A DNA stretch of 64,000 nucleotides, from assembly GCF_040546815.1 (NCBI RefSeq), contig NZ_JBEPOO010000001.1, positions 930,001 through 994,000 of the forward strand, in the 5' to 3' direction. The translations under genes were made by a program, and so were the position numbers. Each line of letters opens with the position of its first letter. Within the stretch, counting starts at the first letter, position 1. The notes below the pieces were generated by a model that saw only the letters and a list, made by a program, of their open reading frames with translations, did no database searches and had not been told where the DNA came from. This document shows, one piece after another, positions 1 through 10,136 of the stretch. The stretch comes from Devosia sp. 2618 (GTDB lineage: Bacteria > Pseudomonadota > Alphaproteobacteria > Rhizobiales > Devosiaceae).

Positions 1-2282
1 CCCTTATGCACCATGCACGAACCCACAAACCCAAGGTCCACCTTCTTGGTGCCGCCATAGTAGGAAACCGGGCGGATGGTGTCGTGGGTATAGCGGCGCG
101 AGACGTCGGAATTGTTGACGTCTGGGTCAGCGATCATCGGCTCGTCGATCAGGTCGAGATCGACGACCACTTCGGCGAAGTATTTCGCATTGGCATCGGG
201 CGTCAGCGCCGGCTTTTCACCCGAGCGGATCTCGAAAATGCGGGCATCGGCCTTGGCGATCAGGCCCTTGAGCGTCTGGGCCGGGTTGTCCATGCCCTTG
301 TCGATCATGATCTGGATGCGCGACTTAGCGATTTCCAGCGACTCGATCAGCGTCGCGTCCTGCGAAATGCAGATCGAGGCCTTGGCCTTCATCTCTGCCG
401 TCCAGTCGGTGAACGTGAAGGCCTGATCGGCCAGCAGCGTGCCGATATGGACTTCGATGATGCGGCCCTGGAAGACGTTGTCGCCGTGTTGCTTGAGCAT
501 CTGCGCCTGCGTGGCATGCACCACGTCGCGGAAGTCCATATGCGGCTGCATCGTGCCCTTGAAGGTCACCTTGACCGACTGCGGGATCGGCATGGTGGCC
601 TCGCCCGTGGCCAGAGCCAGCGCCACGGTGCCCGAGTCCGCGCCAAAAGCGACGCCCTTGGACATGCGGGTGTGGCTGTCACCGCCGATGATGATGGCCC
701 AATCGTCCACGGTGATGTCGTTGAGCACCTTGTGGATCACGTCGGTCATGGCGTGATAGCTGCCCTTCGGATCACGCGCCGTGATAACACCGAAATTGTT
801 CATGAAGGCCATGAGCTTGGGGATATTGGCCTGAGCCTTTTTGTCCCAGACCGATGCCGTGTGGCAGCCCGACTGATAGGCGCCATCGACCAGTGGCGAA
901 ATGACAGTGGCCGCCATCGCCTCAAGTTCCTGCGCGGTCATCAGGCCAGTCGTGTCCTGCGAGCCGACGATATTGACCGTGACGCGGACGTCCGAACCGG
1001 CATGCAGCACCTTGCCCGGTGCCACGCCAACGGCATTGCGGTTGAAGATCTTTTCGACCGCGGTCAGACCCTGGCCTTCGACGGTGATTTCCTTGTTCGG
1101 AGCAAAGACCGCAGGCGCTTCGACGCCGAGCGTCTGGGCGGCAAAGGTCTGCAGCTTCTTGCCGAAGACGATGGCGTAGGAGCTGCCGGCCTTCATGAAC
1201 TCGGTCTTTTGCGGCGTGAAGGCTGCGGCGACATCGACCAGCTCATTGCCGGCTTCGTCGCGCAGCTTTTTGGCCTTCGTGTCGATCGTCAAAACGGTAC
1301 CGGTCTCGACAGAATATTTCTGCTCAAGGATCGGATTGCCTTCGTTGTTGAGGATCGGCTTGCCGTCTTCGCCGAGCTTTTTCACCCAGTTCTTGAGATT
1401 GAGGCCAATGCCGCCGGTCACGTCGACCGTGGTTGCGAAAATCGGCGAAATGCCGTTGGTGCCCGCAACGATCGGGGCGAAGTTGACGAATGGCACGTAG
1501 GGGCTGGCTGGCTTGCCGGTCCACAGCGCCACGTTGTTGACGCCCGACATACGCGACGAGCCCACGCCCATCGTGCCCTTTTCGGCGATCATCATCACCC
1601 GCTTGTCGGGGTGCTGGCGCTGCAGCGCCTGAATTTCCTTCTGCGCGGCAGGCGTGATCATGCACTGGCCGTGCAGCTCGCGGTCCGAGCGGGAGTGCGC
1701 CTGATTACCGGGCGACAGCAGATCGGTCGAAATATCGCCTTCGGCGGCGATATAGGTCACGACCTTGATTTCGTCTTCGACAGCAGGGAGCTTGGTGAAG
1801 AACTCGGCCTTGGCATAGCTCTCGAGCACGTCCTTGGCGACGGCGTTGCCGGCCTTATAGGCATCGCGCAGCCGGAACATGTCGACGTCATAGAGGAAGA
1901 CCTGGGTCTTGAGCACGTCGCCAGCTTTGCCGGCAATCGCCGCGTCATCGCCGAGCGCGATATCGAGCAGAACATCGATCGAAGGGCCACCCTTCATGTG
2001 CGACAGCAGTTCGAGGGCAAAAACTGGCGTGATCTCGGGGACGAGGGTTTCGCCCACAATGATCTGCTTGAGGAAGGCCGCCTTGACGCCGGCAGCGCTC
2101 GTCGTGCCGGGCAGGGTGTTATAGATAAAGAACTTGAGGGCATCGGCGCGGTGCTCGTTGCCATTATCCCGGATGATCGCTGTGATTTCACCGACCAGGC
2201 CACCGCCGTCGATCGGCTTAGGCGCGAGTCCCTGTTCCGCTCTGCTTTTGATTTCGGCCAGGTAATCTAAGTAGAGGGTCAT
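1..2282 (-). CDS. acnB: Aconitate hydratase B (bifunctional 2-methylisocitrate dehydratase), 3' end outside window
   Basis: Interconverts citrate and isocitrate in the TCA cycle; AcnB enzymes can also hydrate 2-methyl-cis-aconitate. Translated from the ATG at 2282 leftwards, about 760 codons are visible of the roughly 930 usual for AcnB. The order fits AcnB: a helical N-terminal domain first, then the swivelling domain with SPGNQAHSRSD, then GSQDTTGLMTAQEL and GGDSHTRMSKGVAFGADSG. The window cuts the gene just after GFVGSCMVHKG, which should carry the first Fe-S cluster cysteine; the later cysteine pair lies outside. It is divergent from the tetR-ilvC pair. The strand opposite is also open for about 750 codons but has no family signature. 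I am confident of the AcnB rather than AcnA type. Confidence 0.93.
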   Translation of the reverse strand, partial: MTLYLDYLAEIKSRAEQGLAPKPIDGGGLVGEITAIIRDNGNEHRADALKFFIYNTLPGTTSAAGVKAAFLKQIIVGETLVPEITPVFALELLSHMKGGPSIDVLLDIALGDDAAIAGKAGDVLKTQVFLYDVDMFRLRDAYKAGNAVAKDVLESYAKAEFFTKLPAVEDEIKVVTYIAAEGDISTDLLSPGNQAHSRSDRELHGQCMITPAAQKEIQALQRQHPDKRVMMIAEKGTMGVGSSRMSGVNNVALWTGKPASPYVPFVNFAPIVAGTNGISPIFATTVDVTGGIGLNLKNWVKKLGEDGKPILNNEGNPILEQKYSVETGTVLTIDTKAKKLRDEAGNELVDVAAAFTPQKTEFMKAGSSYAIVFGKKLQTFAAQTLGVEAPAVFAPNKEITVEGQGLTAVEKIFNRNAVGVAPGKVLHAGSDVRVTVNIVGSQDTTGLMTAQELEAMAATVISPLVDGAYQSGCHTASVWDKKAQANIPKLMAFMNNFGVITARDPKGSYHAMTDVIHKVLNDITVDDWAIIIGGDSHTRMSKGVAFGADSGTVALALATGEATMPIPQSVKVTFKGTMQPHMDFRDVVHATQAQMLKQHGDNVFQGRIIEVHIGTLLADQAFTFTDWTAEMKAKASICISQDATLIESLEIAKSRIQIMIDKGMDNPAQTLKGLIAKADARIFEIRSGEKPALTPDANAKYFAEVVVDLDLIDEPMIADPDVNNSDVSRRYTHDTIRPVSYYGGTKKVDLGFVGSCMVHK

Positions 2283-2645
2283 GGAAATCTCAACATTGTG
2301 GGGTGTAATGACGCTGCAACCAGCATCGGAAACGCTGCATCAGCCAGCTCGCGATCATTTCGAATTCGCGCGCGCCAGCTAAGGCCAGCGGGGAAAGTAT
2401 CCCATTTCAGCAAAAAGACTACTTTCGTTTCAGCAAGGCCCGGTCGAATAATAGCAACGCCCGCAATCGATGGTTTGGGACTGAGGCGGCTGACGAATTT
2501 CTCGCCTCAGCTGCGCAGACTGACCCGATGACGCAGCATTTGTCGTTAGTCCTGCAAAATTGCGCTTGCAACGAACCGTACCGTACGGTACGCCTGCGAA
2601 CGAAATGGGCCGAAACCGTTCGGCTGCCAGCGTCAGGATGTAGCC
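2283..2645. other. Divergent intergenic region between acnB and tetR
   Basis: This 363-base stretch separates two divergent genes and must carry both promoters. The only strong element I can see is a perfect 16-base palindrome near its tetR end, listed separately. No convincing small gene or RNA was found. Confidence 0.5.
2577..2592. promoter_or_regulatory. Perfect 16-bp palindrome, candidate TetR operator
   Basis: CGTACCGTACGGTACG is identical to its own reverse complement. It ends 53 bases before the GTG start of the TetR-family gene. TetR-family dimers typically bind palindromes of this size in front of their own gene, so an autoregulatory operator is the likely reading. Binding itself is inferred. 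Confidence 0.55.
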
Positions 2646-4339
<1,694 letters not shown>

Positions 4340-4344
4340 GACTT

Positions 4345-5622
4345 TCAAACGGGGGCTTCGGCCCCCGTTTTCGTTTCTGGGGCAGCCACTGTTTGCGGGC
4401 GCCGCGCGAAGTCGGGCGCATGTTCCGGGCGCGGGCCGAAAGCCGCAAAGCGCGCGGTCAGGCCCGAAATGGCCGGTATGGCGCGGAGCAGTGTCACAGC
4501 CAGTTTTGGCGGCCCGACGCGCTTGCCTTCAAAAGCCGGCACGAAGATCAGGCGATGCAGAATACGCTGCATCTGCTGGATCAGTACCGTCGGCATCCAA
4601 CGGAGCTCTTGCACGGCCGCAAGGTCCGCCTCGGTCACGTTGCCCTTGCGCAATGGCTCGGCCAGTCGCGTTGCCGTCGCCACGGCATCCTGAATGGCCA
4701 GATTGATGCCGACGCCGCCGGCCGGCGACATGGCATGCGCCGCATCGCCGATGCAGAGCAGGCCGGGGCGGTGCCAGGTGTTGAGCCGATTAAGCCGCAC
4801 GTCGAGCATATGCAGGTCATCCATTGATTGCAGCGTATCGAGCCGGTCAGCGAAGTCGGGGCGCATGGTGGTGATACGCTGGCGGAACCGTTCGATGCCT
4901 TCGGCGCGCAGGCGGGAGTCGGCGCCCTTCTCGGCAAAATAGGCGACCTGATAGAAGCTTTCGCGGGTGAAGGTGAGCATCAGTTCGCGGTCACCAAATT
5001 GCGGTGTCAGCGTCGCCACGTCGCCCATTTCATCGGGATAGCGGGGCAGGCGGAACCACCAGGTGTCGAGCGGCACCTTGAAGTCGCGTGGCACAAAGCC
5101 CGCCGCGTCACGGACGATGGAATGGCGACCGTCGCAGGCAACCACCAGATCGGCGACAATCTCACCCTCCGCGCCGCTACGGTCCCGCCACTGCACGCCG
5201 CTGACCCGCTCCCCGTCAAAGCTCAGGCCGGTCACCTGGGTGTTCATGCGGATCGAAAAGCTGGGTTCCAGCTTGGCCGCGCCAACCAGAAAATCGAGGA
5301 AATCCCATTGCGGGATCATCGCCACATAGTCGTATGGCGGCTTGAGCCGCGAAAAGTCGCCGAGCAACAGGATCTGCCCATCGGGCTGCGGCAGTTGAAA
5401 GTTCTGCAATCGCGTTTGCGGCAGCGTGCGGAAAGCGTTGCCGAGTCCTAGTTCATCAAGCAATTGCACAGTCGCCGCGTGCACCGTGTCGCCGCGAAAA
5501 TCGCGCAGGAAGTCGGCGTGTTTTTCCAGAACGGTGACAGCAATTCCGCCGCGCGCCAGCAGCAGACCCAGCATGATGCCCGCCGGTCCACCGCCAGCGA
5601 TCAAACAAGTTGTCCGGTCCAC
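4345..5622 (-). CDS. FAD-dependent aromatic-type monooxygenase
   Basis: A 425-residue flavoprotein of the PHBH/UbiH group A hydroxylase family. The FAD-binding GxGxxG is GGGPAGIMLG at residues 10-20. The NADPH-linked DG motif is DLVVACDGRHSIVRDAAG near 160-175. The GD motif that contacts the flavin ribityl chain is CIGDAAHAMSPAGGVG near 290-305. Substrate cannot be told from sequence; members hydroxylate phenols, polyketides or other small molecules. It is a single gene, convergent with ilvC and divergent from the haem-degrading-domain gene. The final codons contain the ilvC terminator hairpin. Family assignment is secure, substrate unknown. Confidence 0.88.
   Translation of the reverse strand: MDRTTCLIAGGGPAGIMLGLLLARGGIAVTVLEKHADFLRDFRGDTVHAATVQLLDELGLGNAFRTLPQTRLQNFQLPQPDGQILLLGDFSRLKPPYDYVAMIPQWDFLDFLVGAAKLEPSFSIRMNTQVTGLSFDGERVSGVQWRDRSGAEGEIVADLVVACDGRHSIVRDAAGFVPRDFKVPLDTWWFRLPRYPDEMGDVATLTPQFGDRELMLTFTRESFYQVAYFAEKGADSRLRAEGIERFRQRITTMRPDFADRLDTLQSMDDLHMLDVRLNRLNTWHRPGLLCIGDAAHAMSPAGGVGINLAIQDAVATATRLAEPLRKGNVTEADLAAVQELRWMPTVLIQQMQRILHRLIFVPAFEGKRVGPPKLAVTLLRAIPAISGLTARFAAFGPRPEHAPDFARRPQTVAAPETKTGAEAPV
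4347..4375 (+). terminator. Rho-independent terminator of ilvC, overlapping the convergent gene
   Basis: AAACGGGGGC at 4347-4356, loop TTCG, then GCCCCCGTTT at 4361-4370 form a perfect 10-bp stem followed by a T-rich tail. The hairpin lies 7 bases after the ilvC stop. It also coincides with the last codons of the convergent monooxygenase gene, whose stop is at 4345-4347. Confidence 0.9.
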
Positions 5623-5760
5623 GAGCGGCGTCCTTTACTGTTTGCTGCCCAAATCATCTGCCGATCTGCTGATTTGGTAAAGCCGCTCTACTCAGGGCGC
5701 TCGCGCTGCTCTAAAGCTGATGCAACAATCCAATTCGAATCGTGGGGGTAGGGGCTCGAC

Positions 5761-6252
5761 ATGGGTGCAGAAGACGACATCGCGCGCGTTAAGCGGCAGG
5801 AGCAGGACCTGGTCCTGAGCGCGTTTGACGAGGCCGTGGCCTATGAAATCGGCAGTTCTATCCGCGCCCGGGCGCTGGTTGAGGGGTTGTCGCTGGTGGT
5901 CGATATCCGCACCTGGGATCGGCAGCTGTTTTTCTCGGCGACGCCGGGCACCAGCGCCGATAATGCCGAATGGGTGCGCCGCAAGGTCAACACCGTCCGC
6001 CGCTTCCAGCGTGCCAGCTATCGTCTGGTGCTCGAGCGTGGCGAAGCGCCGTTCTCGCCGCAATCGGGTGCTGATGCCGCTGACTATGTCATTGCCGGCG
6101 GCGGTTTTCCGATCCGCGTGACGGGTGCAGGCATTGTCGGTTGCCTGACCATTTCGGGCCTGCCGGGACGCAGCGATCACGGCGTTGCCGTAGCAGCGAT
6201 TTGCACCCATCTTGGTGTCGACCCAGCGGATTATGCGCTGGCGGCCGAATAG
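5761..6252 (+). CDS. Haem-degrading domain protein, UPF0303/HbpS-like
   Basis: A 163-residue protein of the HbpS/GlcG/UPF0303 group. Members are small alpha-beta proteins, some of which bind or break down haem. Visible family features are the central LVVDIRTWDRQLFFSATPG strand-turn region (residues about 44-62), the RRKVNTVRRFQRASYRL helix and the glycine-rich GGGFPIRVTGAGIVGCLTISG stretch near 117-137. There is no signal peptide, so it should be cytosolic. PhzF follows 8 bases after the stop, suggesting one transcript. Haem activity is not proven for this subgroup. Confidence 0.8.
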   Translation: MGAEDDIARVKRQEQDLVLSAFDEAVAYEIGSSIRARALVEGLSLVVDIRTWDRQLFFSATPGTSADNAEWVRRKVNTVRRFQRASYRLVLERGEAPFSPQSGADAADYVIAGGGFPIRVTGAGIVGCLTISGLPGRSDHGVAVAAICTHLGVDPADYALAAE

Positions 6253-6260
6253 GGACCATC

Positions 6261-7148
6261 ATGAAGCTCAATTACCTTCTGCTTGATGTGTTTACCCAGG
6301 AGCCTCTGAAGGGCAATCAGCTCGCCGTCGTCACCAAGGCCGATGGCCTGCTCGATGGCGAAATGCAGGACATCGCGCGCGAGTTCAATCTCAGCGAAAC
6401 GGTGTTTTTGCTCAAGCCGCAGGCCGAACGGAACTCCGCTGCGGTCCGCATCTTTACGCCCTATACCGAGTTGCCCTTTGCCGGACACCCGACGGTGGGC
6501 GCGGCAGTCGTGCTGGGCCTGCAGAACAAGGTCAGCGCCGTTCGGCTCGAGGAAAAAATCGGGCTGATCACCGCGCTGTTCGAAAAGTCCGACAAGCGGT
6601 CGGGCGAGGCACGCTTTGCGCTGCCGCGGCTGCCGTCGCGCATTGCCGATCTCAATGATCGTCTCGGCATGGCGCAGGCTTTGGGCATCGAAGTGGAAGA
6701 CATTGGCTGCGATCTCTACCAGCCGGCGGTGTTTTCGGCGGGCGTTACCTTCCACCTCGTGCCGGTGCGCAATGCCGAGGTTTTGCGCCGCATCAAGATC
6801 AATCCGGGCCTCTGGAGCAAGGTGTTCAGTCATGATCACAGCTCGGCTTACGTCTTCACGCTGACCCCTGATGAGCCGGAAAATGATCTGGCCGCGCGCA
6901 TGTTCGGCATGGATATCGGGGAAGATCCTGGCACCGGTTCGGCAGCGGCGGCCTTGATTGGGCTGTTGGCCGAACATGCGACGTTGGCCAATGGGCAGGC
7001 CGACTATGTCTTGCGACAGGGCCATGAGATGGGGCGGCCGTGCCGCATCACCGTCCAGCTGCGCAAGGACAAGGATGTGCTCATCCATGGCGGCATCGGC
7101 GGACACGCCGTGATTGTCGGCGAGGGCGTGCTGGACCTGGGCGACTAA
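6261..7148 (+). CDS. PhzF-family isomerase/epimerase
   Basis: A 295-residue PhzF-like protein with the diaminopimelate-epimerase fold. Residues about 17-48 carry GNQLAVV and FNLSETVFLL; the latter contains the conserved glutamate that acts as acid/base in PhzF. TPYTELPFAGHPTVGAA (residues about 68-85) and GEDPGTGSAAAALIGLL near 220-236 are family hallmarks. The substrate of non-phenazine members is usually unknown, and no other phenazine genes are present here, so phenazine synthesis is unlikely. The ATG at 6261 was chosen because translation of the known family starts at MKLNYLLLDVF. It lies 8 bases after the UPF0303 gene. Confidence 0.9.
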   Translation: MKLNYLLLDVFTQEPLKGNQLAVVTKADGLLDGEMQDIAREFNLSETVFLLKPQAERNSAAVRIFTPYTELPFAGHPTVGAAVVLGLQNKVSAVRLEEKIGLITALFEKSDKRSGEARFALPRLPSRIADLNDRLGMAQALGIEVEDIGCDLYQPAVFSAGVTFHLVPVRNAEVLRRIKINPGLWSKVFSHDHSSAYVFTLTPDEPENDLAARMFGMDIGEDPGTGSAAAALIGLLAEHATLANGQADYVLRQGHEMGRPCRITVQLRKDKDVLIHGGIGGHAVIVGEGVLDLGD

Positions 7149-7245
7149 CAGTCGAACCCGTCGCAAAAAATCGCGTTGCGCAGTCTCTTGGGGTTGCGCA
7201 GCGAGCAAGTTTGACGCATTCTGAAGACAAATCGGGACTAAACAA

Positions 7246-7371
7246 ATGCAGCGCAAGCGCGCAATTGCCATCGCCATCACTCAACGCCAGGGGCGCACGC
7301 GCTTCCTGATGATTGCTGCTGGCCTGCTTTTGCTGCCTGCTGCACTTCTCCTCCTTCTTATCAGCCCCTGA
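7246..7371 (+). CDS. Putative leu leader peptide, 41 aa, 10 leucines
   Basis: A short ORF ends 115 bases before leuA. It encodes a basic N-terminal part and then two leucine runs, LLLL and LLLLL, 10 leucines in 41 residues. Four of the ten codons are CTT and one is TTG, while leuA itself mostly uses CTG and CTC. That pattern is typical of attenuator leader peptides, which exist before leuA in other proteobacteria. No good ribosome binding site precedes the ATG; leaderless leader peptides are known in Sinorhizobium trpL. An alternative is a tiny single-pass membrane protein. The coding potential is seen; the attenuation role is inferred. Confidence 0.5.
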   Translation: MQRKRAIAIAITQRQGRTRFLMIAAGLLLLPAALLLLLISP

Positions 7372-7380
7372 TCACCGGCA

Positions 7381-7467
7381 GTTCGCATAAGCGAACGGGT
7401 CGTCAGGGGATTATGCCAAAAGCCGAACAGTAAATGTCCGGCCTGCAGAGCCTTGTGCTCTGGGCCG
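7381..7467 (+). promoter_or_regulatory. Candidate leader RNA hairpins before leuA
   Basis: GTTCGC (7381-7386) pairs with GCGAAC (7391-7396) across ATAA. A second, stronger hairpin pairs CGGCC (7439-7443) and CAGAGC (7446-7451) with GCTCTG (7457-7462) and GGCCG (7463-7467). CGAAC recurs at 7424-7428 and could compete for GTTCG, giving a switch. There is no U-run after the second stem, so simple transcription termination is not obvious. Confidence 0.4.
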
Positions 7468-7486
7468 ACCGATAGGAAAACGACCA

Positions 7487-9046
7487 ATGTCCGTCTCTAC
7501 CGATAGCAATAAAGACCGCGTCTTCATCTTCGACACCACGCTGCGCGACGGCGAGCAATCGCCTGGCGCGACCATGACGCTGGAAGAAAAGCTGCAGGTT
7601 GCCGAAGCCCTCGACGAAATGGGCGTCGATATCATCGAAGCCGGTTTCCCGATTGCCTCCAATGGTGACTTTGAATCCGTGGTTGCCGTGGCTAAGCAGG
7701 TCAAGCGCGCCACCGTTGCCGGCCTCGCCCGGGCCATTACCGCCGACATCGACCGCGCCGGTGAAGCCGTCCGGTTCGCCCAGCGCGGCCGCATCCACAC
7801 CTTCGTCTCCACTTCGCCGATCCATCTGGCTCATCAGATGAAAAAGACCGAGGACGAGGTCATCGAGATCATCGCCCGCACCGTCGCGCAGGCCCGCAAC
7901 CTGATCGACGACGTCGAATGGTCCGCAATGGACGCCACCCGCACGCCGCTTGAGTTCCTCAAGCGCTGCGTCGAGACCGCCATCAAGGCCGGTGCCACCA
8001 CGATCAATTTGCCCGACACGGTCGGCTATGCCGTCCCAGACGAGCATGAGGCCATGTTCCGCACCATCATCACGTCGGTGCCGGGCGCAGACAAGGCGAT
8101 ATTCTCGGCCCATTGCCACAACGATCTGGGCCTTGCCGTTGCCAACTCGCTGGCCGCTGTGCGCGGTGGTGCGCGTCAGGTGGAATGCACCATCAATGGT
8201 CTGGGCGAACGCGCCGGCAATGCTGCGCTCGAAGAAATTGTCATGGCCCTGCGCACCCGCGCCGATGTCATGCCCTACCACACCGAAATCGAGACCACCC
8301 ATCTGGCCCGCGCCAGCAAGATCGTCTCGGCTGCCGCCAATTTCCCGGTGCAGTACAACAAGGCAATCGTGGGCAAAAACGCCTTCGCGCATGAAAGCGG
8401 CATCCATCAGGATGGCATGCTCAAGAATGCCGAGACCTATGAGATCATGACCCCGGCCAGCGTCGGCATCAAGGAAACCACCTTGGTGATGGGCAAGCAT
8501 TCCGGCCGCGCCGCCTTCAAGGACAAGCTCAAGGAACTGGGCTACGAGCTGGGCGACAATGCTTTCCAGGAAGCCTTCCAGCGCTTCAAGGATCTGGCTG
8601 ACCGCAAGAAGCACGTCTATGACGCCGACATTATCGCGCTGGTCGATGACGAAGTCGGCTCGGTCGGCGACCGCATCAAGCTGGTCGATATGGAAGTCGT
8701 CTCCAAGACCGGTGGCGTGCACAAGGCCAACATGACCCTCTCGATCGATGGCGACGAAACCTCGGTGACCTATGAGGGCACCGGCTCTGTCGACGCGATC
8801 TTTAACGCCATCAAGCAGGCCGTTGGCCAGCAGCCCCATCTGGTGCTCTACGCCGTCGACGGCGTGACCGGCGGCACCGACGCGCAGGCTTCGGCCCATG
8901 TCCGTCTCGAAATGAACGGCCGTATCGTCTCCGGCAATGCGGCCGAGCCCGATACGCTGGTGGCCTCGGCCCGTGCCTATCTCAATGCCTATAACCGCCT
9001 GCTGATCGAACGCGGCGCATCGGCACAGGGCGCCATGGCGGGTTAA
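7487..9046 (+). CDS. leuA: 2-isopropylmalate synthase
   Basis: Condenses 2-oxoisovalerate with acetyl-CoA, the first committed step of leucine synthesis. 519 residues, the usual length of the bacterial LeuA1 type. The catalytic TIM barrel opens with FDTTLRDGEQSPGATM at residues about 14-29. The metal-binding histidines lie in FSAHCHNDLGLAVANS near 205-220, and NGLGERAGNAALEE follows. The C-terminal part from about 390 is the LeuA dimer/regulatory domain that senses leucine, with GGTDAQASAHVRLE. TAGGA stands 9 bases before the ATG. The gene ends at a strong terminator. A leucine-rich ORF and hairpins precede it. Confidence 0.97.
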   Translation: MSVSTDSNKDRVFIFDTTLRDGEQSPGATMTLEEKLQVAEALDEMGVDIIEAGFPIASNGDFESVVAVAKQVKRATVAGLARAITADIDRAGEAVRFAQRGRIHTFVSTSPIHLAHQMKKTEDEVIEIIARTVAQARNLIDDVEWSAMDATRTPLEFLKRCVETAIKAGATTINLPDTVGYAVPDEHEAMFRTIITSVPGADKAIFSAHCHNDLGLAVANSLAAVRGGARQVECTINGLGERAGNAALEEIVMALRTRADVMPYHTEIETTHLARASKIVSAAANFPVQYNKAIVGKNAFAHESGIHQDGMLKNAETYEIMTPASVGIKETTLVMGKHSGRAAFKDKLKELGYELGDNAFQEAFQRFKDLADRKKHVYDADIIALVDDEVGSVGDRIKLVDMEVVSKTGGVHKANMTLSIDGDETSVTYEGTGSVDAIFNAIKQAVGQQPHLVLYAVDGVTGGTDAQASAHVRLEMNGRIVSGNAAEPDTLVASARAYLNAYNRLLIERGASAQGAMAG

Positions 9047-9073
9047 TACCTGCTCAAATCTGCTATCGAATGA

Positions 9074-9104
9074 AAAACCCCGGCCACGCGCCGGGGTTTT
9101 GCTT
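9074..9104 (+). terminator. Rho-independent terminator of leuA
   Basis: AAAACCCCGG (9074-9083) pairs with CCGGGGTTTT (9091-9100) across a 7-base loop; the T-run closes the structure 28 bases after the leuA stop. Confidence 0.9.
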
Positions 9105-9194
9105 TGTCGCGCAAGCGGATTTGAGCCGCGTTGCTCTTGCGGCGCAGCGTCGTTTGAGCGAACAAGGGCAGGACTTGGTCAAAGAGGTTGCCCG

Positions 9195-10136
9195 GTGAAA
9201 ATACTCGCTGAACTGCGTGGCCTTTTGACTGGTGCGGCGTTGGCCGGTTTCGGCCTGCTTGTTGCGATAGACGGGCCGAGCCTCTTGCCGGGGCAAGATC
9301 TATTGCAAAGCCTGCGGTTTCTCATCGCGGCTGGCCTGATCCTCTTGGCGATTGTGATGTTTATTGCCCGCGCCTGGATGCGCGGCCTCGCCGTCCTCGT
9401 TATTGCCTGTCTCAGCATCGGTTATGGCGCATGGATCATTTACGACCAGCAGCAGGCCCGCAACGCGAAAACAGGCGAAGCAGTCGCCACTGCCACCGTT
9501 CTCAGCTTCAACACGCTGGCCTACAATTCACGCGGCAGCGACATCGTTGACTACATGATCGAGACCGCGCCCGACGTCGCGGTGATCATGGAATCCGAGG
9601 CGATACACGCCCAGCTTGATCGGCTGGCGACGTTCTTTCCGGCGCGGGCAGGGTGTGACGCCACCGGGCAGGATTGCGATCTGATGATGTTCTCGCGCAC
9701 GCCGCTGACCGATGTTCAGGTCATTCCGCTCAAGCCGCTCAATCGGCTACGCCTCGTCACCGCCAAGACCGAGATCAACGGCCAGTCGGTGACCATTGTC
9801 GGCGTCCATCTCAGCAAGCCCTATTTCGACGAGACGGCCTGGGTCGAGCTGTTCCATATCCGCGACGTGCTGCGCCAGATCGAGGGGCCGGTGATCCTGT
9901 CCGGCGACTTTAACGCTGCCGCCTGGTCGAAAACCGTGTCGCGCTTTGCCAAGGGCGCCAGCCTCATTCCGCCGCCCTTTTATCCGGCGACCTGGCCGGT
10001 GCGGTTCGGCGCGCTCGGCGTACCGATCGACAATATGTTCACGCGTGGCGACGCCCTGATCGAATCTATTTCGGCCATGCCGGATTCGCTGGGCTCGAAC
10101 CATCGCGGCCTACTGGCGAAAATCGGCCTCTACTAA
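9195..10136 (+). CDS. Membrane-anchored endonuclease/exonuclease/phosphatase family protein
   Basis: 313 residues. The N-terminal 85 residues hold three hydrophobic segments (about 8-28, 38-58 and 62-82), then a catalytic domain of the EEP superfamily. LSFNTLAYNSRG near residue 100 contains the metal-contacting Asn, VIMESEA the conserved Glu, ILSGDFNAAAWS the Asp-x-Asn and SNHRGLLAKI the final His. This resembles the YafD-like group, whose substrates are unknown. The GTG at 9195 was chosen because GAGG lies 7 bases upstream and the protein then begins directly before the first membrane segment. It overlaps the convergent HisC-like gene by 4 bases at the stop codons. Confidence 0.85.
   Translation: MKILAELRGLLTGAALAGFGLLVAIDGPSLLPGQDLLQSLRFLIAAGLILLAIVMFIARAWMRGLAVLVIACLSIGYGAWIIYDQQQARNAKTGEAVATATVLSFNTLAYNSRGSDIVDYMIETAPDVAVIMESEAIHAQLDRLATFFPARAGCDATGQDCDLMMFSRTPLTDVQVIPLKPLNRLRLVTAKTEINGQSVTIVGVHLSKPYFDETAWVELFHIRDVLRQIEGPVILSGDFNAAAWSKTVSRFAKGASLIPPPFYPATWPVRFGALGVPIDNMFTRGDALIESISAMPDSLGSNHRGLLAKIGLY

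Noticed and set aside
6..2270. 754-codon open frame on the + strand
   Set aside because: It is the complement of acnB, which has full family motifs; the + frame translation is His/Asp/Arg-rich with no domain. Long antisense frames are a normal effect of high GC at the third codon position.
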